Shown one piece after another: positions 25,473-34,416 of a stretch of 64,000 nucleotides of DNA. Positions within the stretch are counted from its first letter, which is position 1, and each line of letters opens with the position of its first letter. The translations under genes were made by a program, and so were the position numbers. The DNA lies in NCBI GenBank assembly GCA_902363255.1, contig CABIZO010000004.1, positions 1-64,000 of the forward strand, written 5' to 3'. The notes under the pieces are model-generated. The model was not told the origin of the DNA, ran no database searches, and was given only the letters and a program-made list of their open reading frames with translations. The DNA is from Peptostreptococcaceae bacterium (GTDB lineage: Bacteria > Bacillota > Clostridia > Peptostreptococcales > Peptostreptococcaceae).

Positions 25473-28400
25473 ATGAAAAAACAAAAAATAATAAGTGTTT
25501 TTATGGCAGTATGTCTGCTATTTACCACAGTTTTTGGAGGTTTATCTTACGGGGAGAGTGTGACCTATTTTGATCAATTGACTACTAATGAAATGTTACT
25601 TAGTGAGTTAATTTATGATGATTATATATTGAAGGCTCCACTGGGGAAAGAAGTAGACATAAAAAAATATGATGAATTTTACGATAAATGTACCACATAT
25701 GTTGAACGTAAAGACATCATGTATGACAATGTGGATGTTTTGGCTAAAGAACTTGCAAAGTATAAATTAGTTAAAGTTAAAACAGACTCAAAAACAGGAT
25801 TTAAAGGTGCAATTTTTAAGAGAACTTACAATGGAAAGTCCCATTATACTGTTGTTTTCTGTGGGACAGAGAATTTAAAAGATTGGGAAAATAACTTCAT
25901 AGAAATTCTGTTAGATGCATTTAATCACCAAAGAACTCATGCTATAAGCTTAGCAAAAGAAGCTGTAAATTATAAGCCAGATTATTTAGTTATTACAGGA
26001 CATTCTTTAGGTGGATTTTTAACTCAATCAGTAGGTGCAGAAATTTATGAAAATAATATAAAACTTCAATCAAATACAAGTTGGAGAGCATCAACATTTA
26101 ATGCACCTGGTTTAATATTTTCTAAAAGTATGATGAAGGAAGTTAAAAGTAGATCATCTGAAAATGAATCATATATAAATTATTACAACGATTTAGTTGA
26201 TAGATCAACATCATACCCAAAAATCACTAATTACATAATTAAAGGAGATTTAGTTGGAAGTTTAGGTGATCGTGTAGGCAAGGAAGTAATTTACGAGAAT
26301 CATTTATTACATATAAGTAAATACCATAGCTTATATAACTTCCATAAATATGGGTATTGGTATAAAAAGTCATTTTCTAACCTTATTGTAAGAAATGTAT
26401 ATCTCGGTGATACTTATGTAACAGGGCGTGCACCAGCAAATAAAAAAGTAAAAGCAGTAGTAGATGGAAAAACGGTAGGAAGTAGTACATCTTCTTCAAC
26501 AGGATATTATAAAGTGAAAATTCCAAAACAAGCAAAAGGAACAAGCATAAAGATAATTTCTACAGATAAAAATGGCAAGGTATGGTATAAAACTACTAAA
26601 GTTATAAAGAAATTAACTTTTAATCAAATATATGCAAATGATACATACATAAAGGGAAAAACTTTACCAAAATCAACAGTTACAGCTCACAAAGGAACAT
26701 TACAATTAGGCTTAAGTGTTGAGGCAGACAAAAATGGTAATTTTCAAATTAAAGTTGATAAAAATAGTATAAGGTTTAGTGACATAATTGAAATAACAAC
26801 TACAAAGACCAGTTACCCTCAGCAATATACAGCTATGAGGGTTTTAGGAAAAATAGATACTTTAACTTTAAATAATGTGTATACGCTCAATAAAACAATT
26901 AGTGGAAAAACAAAATCTAAAGCAAAAGTAACAGCTTATGCTGGAGGTAAAAAAGTCGGAAGTACTACAGCTGATAAAAATGGAAACTATAAAATTCAAA
27001 TAGGAACTCAAAACAAGGGAGCTGTTATAAAAGTAGTTGCTAGTAAAACTTCTTATAAAAGTAAAGAAATAAGTACTAAAGTTGTAGCATCACCAAAGAC
27101 TTCATTAAAAGTAAACAAAATATATTACGGTGTAACAAGTATAAGTGGAACTGCAACGGCAGGGTCAACAGTAAGAGCTTATTATGGTAGTAAACAAATA
27201 GGAAAAAGTACAACAGCAGATAAAAATGGTAATTTTAAAATAACTGGTATACCTGTTAAATCAACAGGAAGCACAATAAAGGTTAAATCTAGTAAAACTA
27301 ATTATTACTCTAATGAAGTAAGTAATAAAATTTATCAAAGAAGTATTACAAAACTTACCACATCTACTTTCTATACTACTAGTACAACTATAAGTGGGAC
27401 TACTACTGCAGGAGCCACAGTGAAAGCCTATCTTGGAAGTAAGCAAATTGGAAAAACTGTTACAGCAGATAAAGATGGAAAATATAAAATATCATCAATT
27501 CCAAAACAATCTAAAGGAAAAACTATTACAGTAAAGGCAACTAAAAAATACTATAAGTCTAAAAGTGTAAATATTCAGGTTAAAGTGAAAACAACTTCAT
27601 CAGTAAGACTGCCTTTTATATTAAATAGAAAAGTAGGATATATGGATGAAAAGGGTAATGTACTTATAAAGCCTAAATTTAATTACTTCTACAGTGAACT
27701 AGATCAAATGGTTTATGCAGGAGAATTTGTAAATAACAGAGCCAAAATACAAACATCAACAGGAAAAACTAGATATATTAACACAAGCGGTAATTACATA
27801 AATAGTTATTCTTATGATTTTGGAACTGATTTCTCAGAAGGATTAGCAGTAGCTTATAGAAGTGGAAAATACAGATTTATAAATACAGATGGTAAAGAAA
27901 TTTATAGCACTAGTCGAAATGTGTTAACTTCTTTAAGCAATGGTTTAATAATCTTTGAACAATATGGCAAATATGGATATATGGACAAAACAGGAAAAGT
28001 AATAATAAAACCTCAGTTTGAACTTGCCAGATCTTTCTATAAAGGATATGCATTGGTAGAACTTAGCGATGGAAACCTTGCAATCATTGATAAAAAAGGA
28101 AATAATAAAACTAAAGGATTTAGAGTTGGACAGTATATAAATTATCATAGCTTTGATCAACCAATAGTATCAGAGGGCATGTTTGCTCTACTTGGAGATG
28201 GGGGATATGTTTTTGCAGATATAAATAACCCAACTAATATAAAAATATACAAAAAGAAAGTTGATGGAGAAATCCATGGATTTGATGATGTGGGTATTTT
28301 TACGGAAGGTTTAGCACCAGTAAAAATTAATGATAAATGGGGATATATTAACAAATCTGGAAAAATGGTCATACAACCATCATATAATTTTGCAGGACAT

Positions 28401-28598
28401 TTTAATAATGGATATGCCATAGTTAATAAAGGAAGCCAATGTGTTGTAATTAATAAGCAAGGTACAGTGGTAAGCAAAGATTTGTGGAATATTAACCAAG
28501 GTTCAATTAATATAAAAGGAAAGCTTGTACAATATAATAATAGCAGTGGATTTAAATATTATGATTTTAATGGAAAGTTGATAAAACCTAAGTTATAA
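25473..28598 (+). CDS. Secreted multidomain protein: lipase-like, Ig-type repeats, WG repeats
   Basis: 1041 residues with a signal peptide (1-27). Residues about 30-300 form a class 3 lipase-like alpha/beta hydrolase with the elbow TGHSLGG (Ser178) and the FCGTENLKDWENNF oxyanion/lid region. Then come five to six beta-sandwich repeats of about 80 residues (about 305-710), each with ISGT/VTGRA..VxAYxGxKxIG..TADKNGNYKI, like bacterial Ig domains. The C-terminus (about 712-1041) has repeats of the WG type: KVGYMDEKGNVLIKPKF, KYGYMDKTGKVIIKPQF, KWGYINKSGKMVIQPSY. No cell-wall anchor is seen. The order lipase, Ig, WG is unusual; a wall-bound or secreted hydrolase is likely. Confidence 0.8.
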   Translation: MKKQKIISVFMAVCLLFTTVFGGLSYGESVTYFDQLTTNEMLLSELIYDDYILKAPLGKEVDIKKYDEFYDKCTTYVERKDIMYDNVDVLAKELAKYKLVKVKTDSKTGFKGAIFKRTYNGKSHYTVVFCGTENLKDWENNFIEILLDAFNHQRTHAISLAKEAVNYKPDYLVITGHSLGGFLTQSVGAEIYENNIKLQSNTSWRASTFNAPGLIFSKSMMKEVKSRSSENESYINYYNDLVDRSTSYPKITNYIIKGDLVGSLGDRVGKEVIYENHLLHISKYHSLYNFHKYGYWYKKSFSNLIVRNVYLGDTYVTGRAPANKKVKAVVDGKTVGSSTSSSTGYYKVKIPKQAKGTSIKIISTDKNGKVWYKTTKVIKKLTFNQIYANDTYIKGKTLPKSTVTAHKGTLQLGLSVEADKNGNFQIKVDKNSIRFSDIIEITTTKTSYPQQYTAMRVLGKIDTLTLNNVYTLNKTISGKTKSKAKVTAYAGGKKVGSTTADKNGNYKIQIGTQNKGAVIKVVASKTSYKSKEISTKVVASPKTSLKVNKIYYGVTSISGTATAGSTVRAYYGSKQIGKSTTADKNGNFKITGIPVKSTGSTIKVKSSKTNYYSNEVSNKIYQRSITKLTTSTFYTTSTTISGTTTAGATVKAYLGSKQIGKTVTADKDGKYKISSIPKQSKGKTITVKATKKYYKSKSVNIQVKVKTTSSVRLPFILNRKVGYMDEKGNVLIKPKFNYFYSELDQMVYAGEFVNNRAKIQTSTGKTRYINTSGNYINSYSYDFGTDFSEGLAVAYRSGKYRFINTDGKEIYSTSRNVLTSLSNGLIIFEQYGKYGYMDKTGKVIIKPQFELARSFYKGYALVELSDGNLAIIDKKGNNKTKGFRVGQYINYHSFDQPIVSEGMFALLGDGGYVFADINNPTNIKIYKKKVDGEIHGFDDVGIFTEGLAPVKINDKWGYINKSGKMVIQPSYNFAGHFNNGYAIVNKGSQCVVINKQGTVVSKDLWNINQGSINIKGKLVQYNNSSGFKYYDFNGKLIKPKL

Positions 28599-28684
28599 AT
28601 AATTGTGAGTTTATAGCAATATCATACATACAAGTAATTTTTATACTTAGAACTTAGGGTATTACAAATATAAATAATATGAAT

Positions 28685-28720
28685 AAAGAGAATCAGATAT
28701 ATCTGATTCTCTTTATTATT
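28685..28720 (+). terminator. Terminator after the secreted lipase-like gene
   Basis: AAAGAGAATCAGATA/TATCTGATTCTCTTT is a 15-bp perfect palindrome followed by a short T-rich run. Confidence 0.75.
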
Positions 28721-28770
28721 GTACATTTAACTATATATAATAAAAACTTATAAATTATATATGAATACTC

Positions 28771-28811
28771 TATGGAGCAAAAACTAGATAATGCTCCATA
28801 AGATATTTTTC
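28771..28811 (+). other. Second hairpin in the 28599-28953 gap
   Basis: TATGGAGCA and TGCTCCATA pair perfectly around a 12-base loop; TTTTT follows six bases later. It may be a back-up terminator or the leader of the next gene. Nothing else is seen in this gap. Confidence 0.5.
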
Positions 28812-28953
28812 TATGTTGGTATAGACTCAATTAGACTTTAATACAACTATTTTTCAGTTGGTAAATTGTTTAATAAGGTTTATAATATAAGAAGTTCATA
28901 AAATACAAATAAAAATGAAGTTAACTAGAAACAAGGAGTGAAAATTAAAATAA

Positions 28954-29616
28954 ATGAGATCTAAAAACTTACTAGAAGAAATTTCTGATGGAAAACTATA
29001 TGATATTGAAGACATGGTAAAAGCAGACACATGTGGTTGTAATGGATGTAGTGACTGTTGTCGAGATGTTGGAGATTTGGTGGTGCTTACACCTTTTGAT
29101 ATATACGAAATGGTAAATTACTTAGGTGTTGAATTTGATGAATTATTAGGGGAGAAGATTGAACTGCGTAAAAGTAACAAAATTTTATTACCTTATTTAA
29201 AAATGCAACCTAAAAATAAATACTGTAGCTTTTTAGACAGAGAGGGTAGATGCACAATCCACTCTAAACGTCCAAACATTTGTCGTTTGTTCCCTCTTGG
29301 AAGAGTATATAAAGGTGATGATTTTAAGTACTTCTTACAAATAGGAAACTGTCCTAAGGAAGATTTACAAAATGTTAAGGTAAGCAACTGGCTAGGAATT
29401 GAAAATTATGATAAAAATAAAAAATTCATTTTAGAATGGCATAAATTTATCAAAGCATTAACTTTCCGTCTAAAGTTTATGAGAGATGAAAAAGAAATAG
29501 ATGAAGTTAATCAAATTCTACTAGATAGTTTTTATCGTGCTAAGATAGAGGGAGATTTTTATGATGAATTTTTAAAATCTTTCCCTGAAGTAAAAAATAG
29601 ATTGGGAATTATTTAG
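28954..29616 (+). CDS. YkgJ-family cysteine cluster protein
   Basis: 220 residues. The cysteine pattern CGCNGCSDCC near residues 27-36, C about 90, CTIHSKRPNICRLFP near 99-113 and C about 129 is that of YkgJ/CxxCxxCC proteins, thought to bind zinc or an Fe-S cluster. No enzymatic role is established. The ATG at 28954 is the first in frame after a stop; the AAGGAG site lies rather far (about 15 bases), so translation may be weak. Confidence 0.85.
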   Translation: MRSKNLLEEISDGKLYDIEDMVKADTCGCNGCSDCCRDVGDLVVLTPFDIYEMVNYLGVEFDELLGEKIELRKSNKILLPYLKMQPKNKYCSFLDREGRCTIHSKRPNICRLFPLGRVYKGDDFKYFLQIGNCPKEDLQNVKVSNWLGIENYDKNKKFILEWHKFIKALTFRLKFMRDEKEIDEVNQILLDSFYRAKIEGDFYDEFLKSFPEVKNRLGII

Positions 29617-29644
29617 TACTATTATTTTTATATAAAAATATAAA

Positions 29645-29680
29645 CAAGGAGTTGCATTATAACTAGGCAACTCCTTATTT
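29645..29680. terminator. Bidirectional terminator
   Basis: AAGGAGTTGC/GCAACTCCTT stem with an 11-base loop between converging genes. Confidence 0.85.
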
Positions 29681-29694
29681 ATTTTAATAAAATA

Positions 29695-30261
29695 TCATAG
29701 TTTTTTCATTTGATTGTATATTTTATTCATTTTCTCAACTCTATTATTGTATCTAGCTAGATAATCATAGGCAGAGGATTCTTTTTTTATAAAATATCTA
29801 GATCTAGAATCCAAGTTACTCACTTTCTCATCATCAGGTATATCAACTTTATACTGACGTTTATAAGCCTTATATAACTTATCTAAATTTTCATCTATAT
29901 CCTTCAATGTGGACAACATATCTTCAATTAATATGTTAAACTCCTTGTCATTTGTTTTGTTATTTTCTAAAAAAGAAATAAGAGATTTTGATTTTTTCTT
30001 ATTTTCTTCTATTTGCTTAAGCATTGGTTCTATATAACCATAGTCCACGCCAACTTTTTCTACTTTATGTAGTTTAACAGGATGTAGTATGTTTGGATAT
30101 TCTTCTAAGGTATCAAACTTATCTTTTTTTATGTATGTTTTAATTTCTTTCATATATTCTTTTGTTTCTAGCTCATTAGTTTTATTTAATGCACATATAT
30201 TGGATGTGGCGAATAATATAATAAATAATGAAACCATAAACATTTTAAACAATTTTTTCAT
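29695..30261 (-). CDS. Secreted helical protein of unknown function
   Basis: 188 residues with a signal peptide (1-24, ending SNICA). The mature part is charged and almost wholly helical, with coiled-coil-like stretches (EPMLKQIEENKKKSKSLISF and LKDIDENLDKLYKAYKRQY). There is no lipobox: the Cys is followed by Ala-Leu but the preceding residues do not fit. No family recognised. A GAGGTGATAT ribosome site is present. It is divergent from the TSUP permease. Confidence 0.65.
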   Translation of the reverse strand: MKKLFKMFMVSLFIILFATSNICALNKTNELETKEYMKEIKTYIKKDKFDTLEEYPNILHPVKLHKVEKVGVDYGYIEPMLKQIEENKKKSKSLISFLENNKTNDKEFNILIEDMLSTLKDIDENLDKLYKAYKRQYKVDIPDDEKVSNLDSRSRYFIKKESSAYDYLARYNNRVEKMNKIYNQMKKL

Positions 30262-30421
30262 TATATCACCTCTAATTTAGTTTGCACTATTAGAAAAATA
30301 AATATTCAATGAGGAAATTATATATATAAAGATAAAATTAGTGATAAATTTCTACAAAAAGGTAAAATAATCGATAATTTTATGTAAAAAATAAAAAATA
30401 CATAAAAAAATAAAAATAGTA

Positions 30422-30450
30422 TTGGAAAACGTTTTTAAAATTGATATAAT
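30422..30450 (+). promoter_or_regulatory. Promoter of the TSUP gene with an AAAACGTTTT core
   Basis: TTGGAA (30422-30427), 17-base spacer, TATAAT (30445-30450). The spacer contains GAAAACGTTTTTA, near the palindromic core of catabolite (cre) or LacI-family sites. Since this promoter lies inside a possible longer frame, it shows that the gene starts later, at 30497. Confidence 0.65.
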
Positions 30451-30496
30451 TCTCTTCGCGACATATTATTATTATAGAAAGAAGAGGCAAAGAATT

Positions 30497-31390
30497 ATGT
30501 TAACAGCAATTTTAGGTGGTATAGCGGCAATTTCAGCATGTTTTACAACAGTCTATGCAAAAGACTACATGAATAACAGAAATTCAGCTAATAATGGTAT
30601 TTTTAAGAGAGGTTTAATAATAGGATTTATAACAGATTTCCTTGATGCAATTGGTGTAGGATCATTTGCAACAACAACAGCAATTTTAAAATTTGACAAA
30701 AAGGTAAATGTACCTGATAAATTATTACCAGGAACATTAAACGTAGCTCATGCACTACCAATGGTAGCTCAAGCACTTATGTCATTAACAGCAATAGAAA
30801 TCGACATATTTACATTAATATGTATGATAGTTGCAGCAGTAGTAGGTTCTTGGATAGGAGCAGGTGTAATATCTAAATTACCAGAAAAGAAAGTTCAGTT
30901 AACTATGTCAGTAGCTTTACTTGGAACAGCAGGATTATTAATTGCAAAACAATTAGGATTAATGCCAGCAGGTGGAGATGCAATAGGACTTGAAGGAACT
31001 AAATTAATAATAGGTATTGTAGGTAACTTTGTACTTGGAGCATTAATGACTGCAGGTATAGGTTTATATGCACCATGTATGGCTATGGTTGCACTTCTTG
31101 GAATGAATCCAAAGGCAGCATTCCCAATAATGATGGGTGCATGTGCATTTGTTGGACCAATAGCTAGTATTAAGTTTGTTAAAGAGGCAGCTTATGTTAG
31201 AGAAGTATCTATGGGTATAACTATAGGTGGTGTTATAGGTTCAGTTCTTGCAATATTATTTGTTACTAATATGCCAGTGTACTGGTTAAACTGGTTAGTA
31301 GTTGCAGTTGTACTTTACACATCAGTAAGTATGTTTAAATCAGCACTTAATAAAAATGGTGATGTTGAACTTGAAGAAAAAGTAAGCTAG
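30497..31390 (+). CDS. TSUP (TauE/SafE) family permease
   Basis: 297 residues with eight to nine membrane helices. TSUP proteins move sulfite, sulfonates, thiosulfate or other small anions. The fold shows its two-fold repeat: GFITDFLDAIGVGSFATTTA in the first half and GALMTAGIGLYAPCMAMVALLGM in the second. The start is ATG 30497, downstream of a promoter at 30422; the upstream frame is not translated. It is a single-gene unit with its own terminator. Substrate unknown. Confidence 0.87.
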   Translation: MLTAILGGIAAISACFTTVYAKDYMNNRNSANNGIFKRGLIIGFITDFLDAIGVGSFATTTAILKFDKKVNVPDKLLPGTLNVAHALPMVAQALMSLTAIEIDIFTLICMIVAAVVGSWIGAGVISKLPEKKVQLTMSVALLGTAGLLIAKQLGLMPAGGDAIGLEGTKLIIGIVGNFVLGALMTAGIGLYAPCMAMVALLGMNPKAAFPIMMGACAFVGPIASIKFVKEAAYVREVSMGITIGGVIGSVLAILFVTNMPVYWLNWLVVAVVLYTSVSMFKSALNKNGDVELEEKVS

Positions 31391-31398
31391 ATAGATAA

Positions 31399-31434
31399 AA
31401 GCCAATAACTAAGGTTTAGTTATTGGCTTTTTTA
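31399..31434 (+). terminator. Terminator after the TSUP gene
   Basis: AGCCAATAACTAA-GGT-TTAGTTATTGGCT plus T run. A near-identical orphan hairpin lies at 32331-32362. Confidence 0.9.
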
Positions 31435-31436
31435 CA

Positions 31437-31610
31437 TACAAGGAAATTATGTTGCTTTTTCAACTGTGGAAAACTTCTAGATCAAAGTATTATCAATGCG
31501 TCTAAAAAGTAGTAAAAAAGTAAATTTCGAGCAAGGTCGTTGGCTGAAATTTCATGGCGACATGAAGTATTTCGTCGACACGCTGATTAGTCGAAGTAAA
31601 TTTTTTGTTT
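31437..31610 (+). repeat. Dispersed post-terminator repeat, longest copy
   Basis: Head: ACAAGGAAATTATGTTGC, then TTTTTCAACTGTGGAAAACT and ATCAAAGTATTATCAATGCG up to about 31521. It matches the reverse complements of 50757-50864 and 60300-60425. Tail: GAGCAAGGTCGTTGGCTGAA, ATGGCGACATGAAGTATTTC and GTCGACACGC up to 31610; it matches 52957-53068 and 41757-41845. No ORF fits. The tail can fold into GC-rich hairpins, unlike the AT-rich surroundings. Confidence 0.85.
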
Positions 31611-31721
31611 AAAATATATGAAAAAAATGACGAATTATGTCACACCTCTTTGTTATGTACATATATTATATTAGGGATTTAAATTAATATTTAAGCCCTT
31701 AATTTAAATGAGGTGATGTAA

Positions 31722-32198
31722 TTGGGTAGAAGAAATAATAATGACGAATTCAGGTTTAACTTTGACATGTCTGAATTTAGATTTGACGAAGATGACTTCT
31801 TTGATGGAAGATTTTCAACAAGTGAAGAAAGAGAAGAAGAAAGAGAAAGAGATAGAGAAAGACAAAGAGAAAGATCAAATGAAATAGAAAGAGATATAGA
31901 TAGATCTGTAGATAGAGAAATAGAGAGACGAAGAGAATCAGAAAGACAAAGAGAAAGAGAAAGAGATAGAGAAAGAGAAAGACGAATAGAAAAAGCACAA
32001 GAAAGAGAACTAGAGAGACGAAGAGAAAGAGAAAGAGAAAGAGAACAACTAATATGCAGAGATAGAGATAGAGACAGAGATAGAGACAGAGATAGAGATA
32101 GAGATAGAGACAGAGATAGAGACAGAGATAGAGATAGAGACAGAGATAGAGATAGATGTCGTAGATGCTCACTTAGAGGTAGTCGTTTTAGATACTAG
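31722..32198 (+). CDS. Low-complexity Arg/Asp/Glu repeat protein
   Basis: 158 residues. The start FRFNFDMSEFRFDEDDFFD is aromatic and acidic; residues about 36-108 are Arg/Glu-rich (coiled-coil or single alpha-helix type); then 17 or so RD pairs follow and the end is CRRCSLRGSRFRY. The RD tract is coded by alternating GAGATA/GAGACA hexamers. The start is TTG after GAGGTGAT, a normal site, and a terminator follows, so it is a real gene. Charged repeats of this type occur in some spore and surface proteins, but I do not assign one. Confidence 0.7.
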   Translation: MGRRNNNDEFRFNFDMSEFRFDEDDFFDGRFSTSEEREEERERDRERQRERSNEIERDIDRSVDREIERRRESERQRERERDRERERRIEKAQERELERRREREREREQLICRDRDRDRDRDRDRDRDRDRDRDRDRDRDRDRDRCRRCSLRGSRFRY

Positions 32199-32252
32199 AA
32201 AAGGTTAACAAATAATATTAAAATATTTTTATAATATAATTTGTTAATAAAT

Positions 32253-32290
32253 GCCCTTATGAAAGCAGAACTTCTTTCATGAGGGTTCTT
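32253..32290 (+). terminator. Terminator after the RD-repeat gene
   Basis: CCCTTATGAAAG pairs with CTTTCATGAGGG, then TTCTTTATT. Confidence 0.8.
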
Positions 32291-32330
32291 TATTATTAAA
32301 AAGGAATAAATTCTCTTTACAAAGCAGTAT

Positions 32331-32362
32331 ACCAATAACTAAGATTTAGTTATTGGATTTTT
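32331..32362 (+). terminator. Orphan copy of the TSUP terminator
   Basis: CCAATAACTAA-GAT-TTAGTTATTGG with a T run; it differs from 31399-31434 at few positions although no gene ends here. The remainder of the 32199-32629 gap holds nothing that I recognise. Confidence 0.75.
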
Positions 32363-32629
32363 TTATTTTAATATTATAAAAAAATAGATCATGTAGAAGT
32401 AATCATAGGAAGAGGAAGTTGTTTTATATGAAAGTAGGGTAGATATTTGTTTTAAAGTAAGAGTAATTTTTATAAAAGGATACAAAATATATTATAAATA
32501 CCTAGTAGAAAATAATATTGATTATTAATTAAAATAAACCTTTAAGTAACATTGTTATTGGAAAATAATTCAACTTACTGTATAATAAAGCACATATTGA
32601 TTAAACAAAACAGAATTAGGGAGAACTAA

Positions 32630-32995
32630 ATGAAAAAACTAAAATACTTTATAAGTATATGTTTAATGGTTATTATTTTATCTGCATGTTCAAAGAATAG
32701 TCAACCATTAGAAAACATGACAACACAAGAGTCTGATGACTATGTTTCGATTATTTGGGGAGACAGGGTTTATGTTCCTTTTTGTGCTATTGAAAATGGA
32801 CAGCGTGGAGCACAAATTGGTATTGTTGATGGAGATGAAAAAGATCAAGTTTATGAATATAAAGACCATTCTACAAAAGATTGGATAATTTCATTTTACA
32901 AATCAGGGGAAATGGATAGTTCTATGTTAATGAAGGAGATTAATGTAAAACAGATACCAGACAATTTAGAATCTGATTATGAGTGGAATAATTAA
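32630..32995 (+). CDS. Small lipoprotein of unknown function
   Basis: 121 residues. Residues 1-20 form a lipoprotein signal ending in the lipobox ILSAC, with the modified Cys at 20. The mature part is acidic with a conserved-looking core (IIWGDRVYVPFCAIENGQRG and KDWIISFY), likely a small beta fold. No family function is known to me. A GGGAGAA ribosome site is present and a strong terminator follows. Confidence 0.75.
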   Translation: MKKLKYFISICLMVIILSACSKNSQPLENMTTQESDDYVSIIWGDRVYVPFCAIENGQRGAQIGIVDGDEKDQVYEYKDHSTKDWIISFYKSGEMDSSMLMKEINVKQIPDNLESDYEWNN

Positions 32996-33044
32996 TAAAA
33001 TAATTATAAACTAGTAAAAATATATGTAGAATATTACAAAATAA

Positions 33045-33091
33045 AAATGACTATATCTTAGCTAAGATTCCTAAGATATAGTCATTTTTTA
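33045..33091 (+). terminator. Rho-independent terminator
   Basis: A 17-bp stem, AAATGACTATATCTTAG with its complement, followed by T residues. Confidence 0.9.
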
Positions 33092-33258
33092 TTTAAAATT
33101 TACCATGAATTTAGCCAACAAATACTAAATAATATAAAATATAACTTAATCGTTAGAAATCTTATATAATATAATTATAAATATTAAAATATTTTTTTGA
33201 AAAATAAGTAAGATAAAAGTAGGTAAATCAAAAAATCCATGGAAAGGGGAATAAAATT

Positions 33259-34269
33259 ATGTCAGAAATTCTTTTAGAAGTAACAAGGGGACCGTTGGTG
33301 GAAATGATACATAGAGGGGACATAGCTGTAGTTGGAAAAGATGGGAAATTGAAATATTATAAAGGAGATCCTTACAAAGTCACATATCCGAGATCATCAT
33401 TAAAGCCAATTCAAGCTTTAAATGTATTTTTAAGTGGAGCTATGGAGAAATATAATTTTACAGATGATGAAATAGCACTTATGTGCTCATCTCATTATGG
33501 TGAAGATATGCATAGAAAAGTTGTAGACAAAATCCTTAAGAAAATAGGATTAACACAAAATAATCTTATTTGTAAGGAAGCTTATTCTATAAATGAGGAG
33601 TACAAAAAATTACAAATTGCAAATCATGTTAAGTTGACACCAGCTAATTCAGACTGTTCAGGCAAACACTGTGGAATGCTTGCATCTTGTTTAGCAAAGG
33701 GATACAAGACAGAAGAGTACAACTTAATAGACCATCCTATACAACAAGATATAAAAAAGGTGATAGCTGATTTTTGTGAAATTGATGAAGATAAAATTGC
33801 CATAGGGGTGGATGGTTGTGGAGTTCCTGTACATGGAATGCCTCTTTATAATGTAGCTCTAGGATTTTCAAAATTTACATTCACTGATAATTTAGAGCCT
33901 GAGCTAAAAAATGCTTGCGATAGTATTTTTAATGCCATGAATAATCATCCAGAAATGATTGCAGGTACTAATGGATTTTGCACAGAGCTTATTAAAAATA
34001 CTCATGGAAAACTTATTGGCAAAATTGGTGCTGATGGAGTTTATTGTTTGGCAGTGAAAGGAATGGATGTTGGTATTGCTATAAAAATTGAAGATGGCAA
34101 TTTCCATAGAGCTATCCCACCAGTTGTTATGAGATGCTTGGAAGAGCTAAACATACTTAATACATCAGAGATAGAAGCTTTGGATTCTTTTAGACATGAG
34201 CATTTGACAAATAGTTTAGGTAAAAGGGTAGGAAAGGTTAATTCAGTTTTTCATTTAAATGAAGTTTAG
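33259..34269 (+). CDS. Asparaginase, type II thermolabile family
   Basis: 336 residues of the Rhizobium-type asparaginase family (Asparaginase_II, PF06089), distinct from AnsA/AnsB. It hydrolyses L-asparagine to aspartate and ammonia. Visible signatures are LLEVTRGPLVEMIHRGDIAV at the start, PRSSLKPIQAL (about 44-54), CSSHYGEDMH, SDCSGKHCGMLASC with Ser and Lys thought catalytic, and VDGCGVPVHGMPL. No signal peptide, so cytoplasmic. It stands alone with a GGAAAGGGGA ribosome site. Confidence 0.88.
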   Translation: MSEILLEVTRGPLVEMIHRGDIAVVGKDGKLKYYKGDPYKVTYPRSSLKPIQALNVFLSGAMEKYNFTDDEIALMCSSHYGEDMHRKVVDKILKKIGLTQNNLICKEAYSINEEYKKLQIANHVKLTPANSDCSGKHCGMLASCLAKGYKTEEYNLIDHPIQQDIKKVIADFCEIDEDKIAIGVDGCGVPVHGMPLYNVALGFSKFTFTDNLEPELKNACDSIFNAMNNHPEMIAGTNGFCTELIKNTHGKLIGKIGADGVYCLAVKGMDVGIAIKIEDGNFHRAIPPVVMRCLEELNILNTSEIEALDSFRHEHLTNSLGKRVGKVNSVFHLNEV

Positions 34270-34284
34270 ATGTTTAGAGATAGG

Positions 34285-34326
34285 AAAAGTCGAAGGTAGT
34301 TTATAAACTATTTTGGACTTTTTTTA
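34285..34326 (+). terminator. Rho-independent terminator
   Basis: AAAGTC..GGACTTT outer stem with GTAGTTTATAAACTA inside, then T residues. Confidence 0.75.
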
Positions 34327-34416
34327 ATATAAAAATTGTTGACCTGGAGCAAACTCAAAGGACTATTATTGTAATAGGGATATTATAAATAACGAATAAA
34401 TTAACTTAGGGAGGTT

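Noticed and set aside
30422..30496. N-terminal extension of the TSUP permease from TTG
   Set aside because: The TTG is the -35 box of a clear promoter, and the ATG at 30497 begins a normal first helix.
31777..32172. Minus-strand frame rich in Tyr-Leu-Cys across the RD gene
   Set aside because: It is the complement of the purine hexamer repeat; it has no ribosome site and no terminator.
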